A stretch of DNA of 6,453 nt, from positions 1-6,453 of the forward strand of contig CAMZLX010000120.1 in NCBI GenBank assembly GCA_947311795.1. The letters are read 5' to 3'. The translations under genes were made by a program, and so were the position numbers. Source of the DNA: an uncultured Zetaproteobacteria bacterium. Its GTDB lineage: Bacteria; Pseudomonadota; Zetaproteobacteria; Mariprofundales; Mariprofundaceae. Positions 1-5,059 of this stretch are shown here, piece by piece; positions within the stretch are counted from its first letter, which is position 1; each line of letters opens with the position of its first letter. Under the pieces are notes generated by a model. The model made no database searches and was not told where the DNA came from. It was given only the letters and a program-made list of their open reading frames with translations.

Positions 1-26
1 AAAAGATTGAGCGAGGTTTGATGTGA
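1..26 (+). CDS. 3' end of an unidentified upstream gene (partial)
   Basis: Reading in the frame of nucleotides 3, 6, 9 and so on gives KIERGLM followed by a TGA stop at 24-26. This frame is open to the window edge. The stop overlaps the GTG start of lolB as GTGA (23-26), the typical layout of translationally coupled genes, so these codons plausibly close a real upstream gene in the same operon. In many proteobacteria a TPR-repeat protein gene precedes lolB, but seven residues cannot identify the product. The call rests on layout only. Confidence 0.4.
13..16 (+). promoter_or_regulatory. Ribosome binding site for lolB (GAGG)
   Basis: GAGG lies 6 nt upstream of the GTG at 23 and inside the last codons of the upstream reading frame. 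It supports GTG 23 as the start. An in-frame TGA at 8-10 rules out any earlier start. Confidence 0.55.
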
Positions 27-541
27 GTTGGTTGAAGTGTATAGGTCTTGTTTGTCTACTTGCAGTGGTGTCATCATGTGCGAAACATGAAACAAATCAG
101 GCAGGATACGAACCCATCAAATCTTTTTCAGGTAGATTGTTGGTGCTTGACCCCAAACATCGCTTTCAAGTTGAGCTGGATTGGCTGGCAAGCGAAGAAC
201 GTGGTTTATTGCGTTTAACCCATGCCTTGTCAGGTCGGGTTGTGTTTGTGCGCTGGCAAGGGCAAAACATGTATTGGCGAGATAATGATAAGATGTTGAA
301 CTGGCAGGGTATGTCGGTGGCACAATTGCATGAGATGGGCGTGTTGCTGCCACCGTGGACATTGGCTAAAATATTCTTGGGTCAATATCCCGACACCATG
401 CACAGCAAGGATGAGCGGCTTTGGAAAGGTGAGTGGGATGGTCATAAGCTACAAATCAAATGGATAAACCATTATAAACGTGTGGAAATTACAGATTTTA
501 AGCGTGGTCGAAAAGCGGTTGTGATTATCAATGACGAATAA
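23..541 (+). CDS. lolB: Outer-membrane lipoprotein insertion factor LolB
   Basis: LolB is itself an outer-membrane lipoprotein. It receives lipoproteins from the periplasmic carrier LolA and inserts them into the outer membrane. The 172-residue product starts at GTG and opens with a lipoprotein signal peptide: K5, a hydrophobic core at about residues 6-16, and the lipobox V16-S17-S18-C19, so Cys19 would be the lipidated residue. Residue +2 is Ala, not the Asp inner-membrane retention signal, which fits outer-membrane sorting. Family-like patches follow: the first beta strand FSGRLLVL (35-42) and LPPWTLAKIFLGQYP near 109-123. It is somewhat shorter than E. coli LolB (about 207 aa). LolB sequences diverge strongly, so the call leans partly on position directly before ispE, the usual lolB neighbour. 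The start is fixed by an in-frame stop just upstream and a GAGG ribosome binding site. The 3' end overlaps ispE by 11 nt. Confidence 0.85.
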   Translation: MSWLKCIGLVCLLAVVSSCAKHETNQAGYEPIKSFSGRLLVLDPKHRFQVELDWLASEERGLLRLTHALSGRVVFVRWQGQNMYWRDNDKMLNWQGMSVAQLHEMGVLLPPWTLAKIFLGQYPDTMHSKDERLWKGEWDGHKLQIKWINHYKRVEITDFKRGRKAVVIINDE

Positions 542-1403
542 CTATCCTGCACCTGCCAAGGTGAACCTACATTTGGCAATCACGGATGTGCGGGACGATG
601 GGTTTCATGAGCTGGACACCAGCTTTGTGTATGTGGATGTGGCAGATCATTTGGATATATCACTTGCAAAAGACTTGCAGGTCACATGCAACATCCCTGC
701 GTTAAGTGGTGAAAAGAATTTAGTGTTTCAAGTCTTGCAAGCATTTAGGGAAACTTTTGATGTCACCCAAGGTCTAAGTGTTCATATTGATAAAATATTG
801 CCTGCTCAGGCAGGTTTGGGTGGCGGTTCTTCGGATGCAGCCACAGCCTTGATGGTTGCCAATCATATCTGGGATGTAGGTTGTGATACGGAAAGCTTAA
901 TTGCATTTGCAGCCCCTTTTGGCGCAGACATTCCTTGTTTTTTATTTGGGCAAGCAAGCCTTGCACAAGGCGTGGGTGAGAAACTAAAGCCTTACCCTCA
1001 TGTGATTCCTCATGAGAGTATTGTGTTGGCATGGCCAGGAAAGGGGGTGTCCACAGCTGCAGCATTTGCCCATTTTGATAAAAATATTTTTCATGCGTTG
1101 ACGGACGAAAAGGCAGAGGCTAAAGTCCGCGCCCGTTCGGATGCTGGTGATTTTGAAATGGGTTATAATGACCTTGAACAAAGTGCCAAAATGTTATGTC
1201 CACCGCTTGAAAATATGCTTGTGGTGATGCGGCAACAATCTGTTCGGGCTTGGATGAGTGGTAGCGGCTCGGCGTGTGTTGCGCTTTGCGATTCATCTGA
1301 AGATGCAAATCGGCTAAAAGATTCATTAGCAGATTTGGGTGCGTGGGTGCATGTGGGTAAATTCTTGCAAAAACATCCGCTCACCATAAATATTGGGGCG
1401 TAG
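531..1403 (+). CDS. ispE: 4-diphosphocytidyl-2-C-methyl-D-erythritol kinase
   Basis: IspE phosphorylates the 2-hydroxyl of CDP-methylerythritol with ATP in the cytoplasmic MEP pathway, which makes IPP and DMAPP for quinone tails and undecaprenyl carriers. It is a GHMP-family kinase of 290 residues, normal for the family. Visible motifs are PAPAKVNLHL (6-15, with Lys10 at the active site), the DDGFHELDT stretch (22-30), the GHMP ATP loop GLGGGSSDAA (95-104), GADIPCF (131-137) with Asp133 as the expected catalytic base, and the C-terminal glycine loop MSGSGSACVAL (242-252). The start at 531 matches the family N-terminus. No clear Shine-Dalgarno precedes it, and the ATG lies within the last codons of lolB (11-nt overlap), so translation is probably coupled to lolB. 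Its last codons and UAG stop lie inside the following tRNA-Gln gene (10-nt overlap), which is unusual. Confidence 0.97.
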   Translation: MTNNYPAPAKVNLHLAITDVRDDGFHELDTSFVYVDVADHLDISLAKDLQVTCNIPALSGEKNLVFQVLQAFRETFDVTQGLSVHIDKILPAQAGLGGGSSDAATALMVANHIWDVGCDTESLIAFAAPFGADIPCFLFGQASLAQGVGEKLKPYPHVIPHESIVLAWPGKGVSTAAAFAHFDKNIFHALTDEKAEAKVRARSDAGDFEMGYNDLEQSAKMLCPPLENMLVVMRQQSVRAWMSGSGSACVALCDSSEDANRLKDSLADLGAWVHVGKFLQKHPLTINIGA

Positions 1404-1468
1404 CCAAGCGGTAAGGCAGCGGGTTTTGATCCCGTCATGCGCAGGTTCGAATCCTGCCGCCCCAGCCA
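1394..1468 (+). tRNA. tRNA-Gln, anticodon UUG, with encoded CCA
   Basis: A complete cloverleaf can be drawn by hand. The acceptor stem TGGGGCG (1394-1400) pairs perfectly with CGCCCCA (1458-1464), followed by discriminator G1465 and a genomically encoded CCA (1466-1468). The D-arm GCC/GGC is at 1403-1405 and 1414-1416. The anticodon arm GCGGG/CCCGT (1419-1423 and 1431-1435) carries loop TTTTGAT, with anticodon TTG at 1426-1428. The T-arm GCAGG/CCTGC (1441-1445 and 1453-1457) carries loop TTCGAAT. The U1-A72 pair and G73 discriminator are typical of tRNA-Gln. The first 10 nt overlap the end of ispE, and prs starts 40 nt downstream, so the tRNA is probably cut out of a longer mRNA by RNase P and other nucleases, although a private promoter inside ispE is possible. 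Confidence 0.98.
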
Positions 1469-1493
1469 TTTTTATGTTGTATGTAGTTAGAAC

Positions 1494-1500
1494 GGAGGTG
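1494..1500 (+). promoter_or_regulatory. Strong ribosome binding site for prs (GGAGGTG)
   Basis: GGAGGTG is near-complementary to the 16S rRNA 3' end and sits 8 nt before the prs ATG at 1509. It lies in the 40-nt spacer after the tRNA, so it survives tRNA 3' processing and could allow independent translation of the released prs message. Confidence 0.75.
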
Positions 1501-1508
1501 TTCTACTG

Positions 1509-2462
1509 ATGGTGAGTGATAAAAAGTTTCGCCTGTTCTCTGGAACATCTAACCCCCAATTAACCGCGGACGTTTGTTCGCATCTTCAAATGCCTGTGGG
1601 CGAAATGCACACCCAGCGTTTTTCCGATGGTGAAATTTTCCTTCAATACCAAGAAACCATTCGTGGTAAAGATGTATTCTTTTTACAAAGCACATCAGTG
1701 CCTGCCAATGACAATTTAATGGAACTCTTGATTGCCATTGATGCTGCCAAACGCGCATCTGCGCGCCAAATTTGTGCGGTAATTCCTTATTTTGGTTATG
1801 CAAGACAAGACAGAAAAAGTGCAGGGCGTACACCAATATCCGCAAAACTTGTTGCTGATTTATTAACCACGGCAGGTGTAACCCGTGTATTGACCATGGA
1901 TTTACATGCCACTCAAATTCAAGGTTTCTTTAATATCCCCGTGGACAATATTTTTGCAGCACCGTTGTTTGCCAAAGATATTTTGCAATCAGCTGTTTCT
2001 CCAGAAAACACCGTGGTGGTTTCACCCGATGTGGGTGGTGTGGTTAGAGCGCGAGCCTTGGCGAAGATGTTGCACCTTGATATTGCGATTGTGGACAAAC
2101 GTCGCCCAGCCCCAAATGTTGCCAAAGTGATGAATGTGATTGGTGATATTGAAGGTAAACACTGCATACTTGTGGATGATATTGTGGACACAGCAGGCAC
2201 GATTTGTGGTGCTGCGGATGCGCTGATGGAGCGTGGTGCAAGCAAGGTTACTGCCTATGCAACGCATGGTGTGTTATCAGGGCCAGCGGCAGAACGTATT
2301 GCTGCTTCGCAAATGCATGAAATGGTGATTACCGATAGTATCACACAGCCCCAAGCCATTTTGGACACAGGCAAAGTTCGCCTGCTTTCGATTGGCTCTT
2401 TGATGGGTGAAGCGATTCTTCGTATTTATGATTCGCGGTCTATCAGCAGCCTTTATAGCTAA
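1509..2462 (+). CDS. prs: Ribose-phosphate pyrophosphokinase (PRPP synthetase)
   Basis: Prs transfers the pyrophosphate group of ATP to ribose-5-phosphate, making PRPP for purine, pyrimidine, NAD, histidine and tryptophan synthesis. It is a cytosolic class I enzyme that usually forms hexamers. The 317-residue length is standard. Conserved features are RFSDGE (37-42), NDNLMELLIAIDAAKRASA (67-85), the ATP loop IPYFGYARQDRK (92-103), DLHATQIQGFF (131-141) with His133 as a likely Mg ligand, SPDVGGVVRARALAK (172-186), the catalytic flexible-loop lysine in DKRRP (196-200, Lys197), and the PRPP/ribose-phosphate loop VDDIVDTAGT (222-231). It follows tRNA-Gln by 40 nt. In many gammaproteobacteria rplY and pth follow prs, but here lpxC does. 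Confidence 0.98.
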   Translation: MVSDKKFRLFSGTSNPQLTADVCSHLQMPVGEMHTQRFSDGEIFLQYQETIRGKDVFFLQSTSVPANDNLMELLIAIDAAKRASARQICAVIPYFGYARQDRKSAGRTPISAKLVADLLTTAGVTRVLTMDLHATQIQGFFNIPVDNIFAAPLFAKDILQSAVSPENTVVVSPDVGGVVRARALAKMLHLDIAIVDKRRPAPNVAKVMNVIGDIEGKHCILVDDIVDTAGTICGAADALMERGASKVTAYATHGVLSGPAAERIAASQMHEMVITDSITQPQAILDTGKVRLLSIGSLMGEAILRIYDSRSISSLYS

Positions 2463-2513
2463 GATGCTGCGGGACAGAGCCTTTTCAATAATAAAATAAT
2501 GGTTATTTAGTCA

Positions 2514-2551
2514 TAGTGGTTGTATCAGAAATCACTAATACTTTGCTTTTT
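2514..2551 (+). terminator. Possible weak intrinsic terminator after prs
   Basis: TAGTGGTT (2514-2521) can pair with AATCACTA (2530-2537) as an 8-bp stem that includes one G-U pair, closing an 8-nt loop. A T-rich but interrupted stretch (2542-2551, TTTGCTTTTT) follows after 4 nt. Position fits the end of the prs transcript. The stem is AT-rich and the T tract is separated and broken by GC, so termination may be partial or absent. Confidence 0.3.
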
Positions 2552-2569
2552 CAAAAAAAACTCTATACT
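2543..2569 (+). promoter_or_regulatory. Candidate sigma-70 promoter for lpxC
   Basis: A good -10 hexamer TATACT (2564-2569, 5 of 6 matches to TATAAT) is preceded by a weak -35 TTGCTT (2543-2548) at a short 15-nt spacing. The spacer contains an A8 tract (2553-2560). Transcription would start near 2576, leaving a leader of about 70 nt before lpxC. A second, weaker pair in the same gap is TTGTTT (2574-2579) with TCAAAT (2597-2602) at 17 nt. Neither is strong enough to be certain. Confidence 0.35.
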
Positions 2570-2633
2570 TCAGTTGTTTAACACTATCTTCATGTTTCAA
2601 ATGTTAAATTTGTCGATGTAAGATAAGGCGACC

Positions 2634-2640
2634 AAGGAGG
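2634..2640 (+). promoter_or_regulatory. Strong ribosome binding site for lpxC (AAGGAGG)
   Basis: AAGGAGG, a near-perfect Shine-Dalgarno sequence, ends 6 nt before the ATG at 2647 and fixes the lpxC start. Confidence 0.8.
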
Positions 2641-2646
2641 CTGTAA

Positions 2647-3549
2647 ATGATCAAACAACGTACGCTTGACCATGCGATTCGATGCAGCGGAATTGGTTTG
2701 CATTCTGGTAAAAAAATCGAATTGGTATTGCATCCAGCAGATGTGGATACAGGTATCGTTTTTGTACGTTCAGATTTGGACATTGAAATTAAAGGACATG
2801 TCAGTTCTGTTGTCGATACAAGGCTTTGCACCACGATTGGTCATGGTGAAGCCACCATTGCAACGGTTGAACATATCATGTCTGCGCTTGCTGGGCTTGG
2901 CATTGATAATGCTCGCATTGAAGTGAATGGAGCTGAAGTTCCAGTGATGGATGGTTCGGCTTCTCCTTTTATTTTTCTGATTCAATGCGCAGGTATTGTG
3001 GAACAAAACAAAGCCAAAAAAGTATTGCGGATTAAAAAACGGGTCAGCATTGAAGACGAAAATAAATCATGCGCTTTATACCCTGCGTCAGGTTTTCGCG
3101 TTTCCTATTTGTTGGACTACGCACATCCATTATTATCCAATTGTAAAGTAAGCTTTGATTTTTCGCGCCAAGGTTATGCAAGAGAAGTAAGCCGAGCGCG
3201 CACATTTGGTTTTATCCATGAAGTTGAAGCGCTACAAAAAGCGGGTTTAGCTTTGGGTGGTTCCATGGATAACGCAGTGGTTCTTGATAAATATGGTGTG
3301 CTTAATGAAGGTGGGCTTCGTTATGCCGATGAGTGCGCAAGGCATAAAGTCTTAGATACCGTGGGCGACTTATTCTTAGCAGGATACCCGATTGTGGGTG
3401 CATTTGAAGGTGAGCGCAGTGGTCATGCGATGAACTGCCAACTTGTGGATGCCTTGCTTGCGGATGAATCGGCATGGGTGATTGAAGAATTGGCAGATGC
3501 AGACACTGTGACCGATGAATCAGGCTTTTCCATTCCAGTTCCTAGCTAA
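2647..3549 (+). CDS. lpxC: UDP-3-O-acyl-N-acetylglucosamine deacetylase
   Basis: LpxC is the zinc-dependent deacetylase that performs the first committed step of lipid A synthesis in the cytoplasm. The 300-residue product is close to E. coli LpxC (305). Visible markers are the N-terminal IKQRTL and SGIGLHSG (14-21), the zinc/catalytic motif TVEHIMSAL (73-81, with Glu75 as general base and His76 as Zn ligand), VPVMDGSASPF (98-108), RARTFGF (183-189), the Zn ligands in HKVLDTVGDL (His233 and Asp237), and His260 in SGHAMN, equivalent to the catalytic histidine near residue 265 of E. coli. All key residues are present. The C-terminus ends in SGFSIPVPS and shows no obvious match to the LAVLA-type tail used for FtsH turnover in E. 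coli, so control by proteolysis may differ (inference). It is flanked by gaps of 184 and 74 nt, so it may be its own transcription unit. Confidence 0.98.
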   Translation: MIKQRTLDHAIRCSGIGLHSGKKIELVLHPADVDTGIVFVRSDLDIEIKGHVSSVVDTRLCTTIGHGEATIATVEHIMSALAGLGIDNARIEVNGAEVPVMDGSASPFIFLIQCAGIVEQNKAKKVLRIKKRVSIEDENKSCALYPASGFRVSYLLDYAHPLLSNCKVSFDFSRQGYAREVSRARTFGFIHEVEALQKAGLALGGSMDNAVVLDKYGVLNEGGLRYADECARHKVLDTVGDLFLAGYPIVGAFEGERSGHAMNCQLVDALLADESAWVIEELADADTVTDESGFSIPVPS

Positions 3550-3623
3550 CTGAACACAAGTTCATTTCTTAGCACACTACATAACAGTCAACAAGTGAAA
3601 CATTCGGTGTTACGCTGCGCACT

Positions 3624-4415
3624 ATGACAGAACAATCCATACCTCAACCAAGCACAACTGAAATCAACGAAAAGACACAAACGCATTTTGGGTTTGAAAC
3701 GGTTGCGGCTGATGAAAAAGCTGGAAAAGTGATGGAAGTCTTTTCATCTGTAGCATACAAATATGATATTATGAATGATGCTATGAGCGGTGGTATGCAT
3801 CGGTTATGGAAGCGGGCATTTCTTGCCAAGGCGGTGTTACCAAAGGGTGGTATTGGGCTTGATGTGGCAGCGGGTTCGGGTGATATTGCCATTGGTTTAA
3901 TTCGTAAAACCAATCGCGAAGCGCGCGTGGTGCTCACAGACCTGAATGGTCCGATGTTGCAAGAAGGTGCACGCCGCACTTTGGATGAGGGTATGTTGCC
4001 CGGTCTTGCAGATTGCATTCAATCCGATGGCACCAAACTTCCTTTTGCGGACAACAGCTTTGATTTGGTGACCATTGCATTTGGTATTCGTAACTTTGTG
4101 GATGTGCCTGCGGGTTTGGCAGAGTTTTACCGTGTGCTTAAACCCGGCGGACAATTCATGTGCCTTGAATTTTCCAAACCTGTGATTCCATTGCTGGACA
4201 CAGTGTATGATGCTTACTCGTTCAACGTGATTCCAGCTATGGGTGAAATGATTACGGGCGATAGAGATTCATATCAATATTTGGTGGAGTCGATTCGCCG
4301 ATTCCCCGACCAGAAACGCTTTGAGAAATGGATTAAAGGTGCAGGTTTTGCGTTGGTGCGCCATGACAATATGACAGGTGGTGTGGTTGCCATGCACCGA
4401 GGTTATAAAGTATGA
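3624..4415 (+). CDS. ubiE: Ubiquinone/menaquinone C-methyltransferase UbiE
   Basis: UbiE is a SAM-dependent methyltransferase that C-methylates the benzoquinol ring in ubiquinone synthesis. In bacteria that make both quinones it also methylates demethylmenaquinol. The 263-residue product carries HFGFETVA (21-28), SVAYKYDIMNDAMSGGMHRLWKR (42-64), SAM motif I GLDVAAGSGD (78-87), the motif II acidic residue Asp106 in VLTDLN, LPFADNSFDLVTIAFGIRN (139-157), RVLKPGG (170-176), LEFSKP (181-186), YDAYSFNVIP (195-204) and the C-terminal signature GGVVAMHRGYKV. The N-terminal extension before HFGF is about 10 residues longer than in E. coli. ATG 3624 has no recognisable Shine-Dalgarno, and no in-frame ATG, GTG or TTG lies between it and the upstream TAA at 3582-3584, so the start is supported by exclusion. 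No menaquinone genes are visible here. The stop overlaps ubiJ as ATGA. Confidence 0.97.
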   Translation: MTEQSIPQPSTTEINEKTQTHFGFETVAADEKAGKVMEVFSSVAYKYDIMNDAMSGGMHRLWKRAFLAKAVLPKGGIGLDVAAGSGDIAIGLIRKTNREARVVLTDLNGPMLQEGARRTLDEGMLPGLADCIQSDGTKLPFADNSFDLVTIAFGIRNFVDVPAGLAEFYRVLKPGGQFMCLEFSKPVIPLLDTVYDAYSFNVIPAMGEMITGDRDSYQYLVESIRRFPDQKRFEKWIKGAGFALVRHDNMTGGVVAMHRGYKV

Positions 4416-5059
4416 GCGTAATGTTTTTACCACTTCGTTTGATTCCTGTGTCCGTGCAGTGCGTGGTGTTAAGCTCAGTGTTACAACTGTTTTTTCAGGA
4501 CAATGAAGCATTAGAAAATACGTTAGACAGCTTGGAAGGCAAAGTGTTTCGCGTGTATATTAAAGATACAGGCGCGGTGTTGTTTATCGGCTTTAAAGCA
4601 GGTTCGGTGTGGGTTCACCCTTCGAGTGCACAGCGCCCAGATGTCAAAATTGAATCCACAACCACAGGTTTTGCACGCCTAAGTTTTGCCAAAGAAGACC
4701 CTGATAGTTTGGTGATGCAAAAAGTCTTAAAATTATCGGGTGACTCGGAATCCATGCTTTTGTTTCAAAAGCTTTTGCAACAACTGGACTTGGATTGGGA
4801 AGTTGAATTGCGCCGCGCATTTGGCGATTTTTTTGGTCGCAAGGTTGCCAAAGCCGCATATGCCTTGGTGGATGCTGAGAAAAAAATGCGTGAATCATCC
4901 AGCCAACTGGTTGAGCAAGCGCTTAAAGTCATGGACACACCATCCGAAGCGCGTTTTCAATTGTGGCAAGCTGGTGTGGAATCGGTATCCCGCAAAGCCA
5001 GTAAACTTGAGCGTAAGTTGGATAAATTGGAACGTGCGGCAACCCAAGTGAAAGCATGA
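4412..5059 (+). CDS. ubiJ: Ubiquinone biosynthesis accessory factor UbiJ (SCP2 domain)
   Basis: UbiJ is a small cytosolic protein with an SCP2 lipid-binding fold. In E. coli it works with UbiK and scaffolds the hydroxylases and methyltransferases of late, O2-dependent ubiquinone synthesis. The 215-residue product (E. coli about 201) has a hydrophobic N-terminus (about 4-28), an SCP2-type segment (about 33-125) containing LEGKVFRVYI (41-50) and LSGDSE (108-113), then LDLDWEVELRRAFGDFFGRKV (125-145). The C-terminal half is charged and helical and ends in a probable coiled coil, GVESVSRKASKLERKLDKLE (188-207), very like the C-terminus of E. coli UbiJ. The sequence is divergent, and position between ubiE and ubiB strengthens the call. 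The start shares ATGA (4412-4415) with the ubiE stop, and GAGG at 4399-4402 is a plausible ribosome binding site. The stop overlaps ubiB the same way. Confidence 0.92.
   Translation: MSVMFLPLRLIPVSVQCVVLSSVLQLFFQDNEALENTLDSLEGKVFRVYIKDTGAVLFIGFKAGSVWVHPSSAQRPDVKIESTTTGFARLSFAKEDPDSLVMQKVLKLSGDSESMLLFQKLLQQLDLDWEVELRRAFGDFFGRKVAKAAYALVDAEKKMRESSSQLVEQALKVMDTPSEARFQLWQAGVESVSRKASKLERKLDKLERAATQVKA

Noticed and set aside
763..1065. Minus-strand frame of 100 codons inside ispE
   Set aside because: It lies wholly opposite a strongly conserved ispE, resembles no family I recognise and has no supporting start signal. The same reasoning removes the other antisense frames, including 1919-2245 opposite prs and 3644-4018 opposite ubiE.
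1767..1780. Sequence resembling a DNA uptake signal (TGTGCGGT)
   Set aside because: It is a single partial match within prs and is not repeated elsewhere in the window as far as I can see.
2464..2499. Short open frame ATG CTG CGG ... TAA (11 codons) after prs
   Set aside because: It has no ribosome binding site, no recognisable product and chance-level length.
2494..2508. AAATAA-TGG-TTATTT hairpin after prs
   Set aside because: A 6-bp stem made only of A-T pairs with a 3-nt loop is expected by chance in such AT-rich sequence and would be unstable.
3548..3568. Hairpin TGAAC-ACAA-GTTCA followed by TTTCTT just after lpxC, as a terminator
   Set aside because: The stem is only 5 bp with two GC pairs, an outer extension needs a C/T mismatch, and the T run is short and broken. 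Too weak to call.
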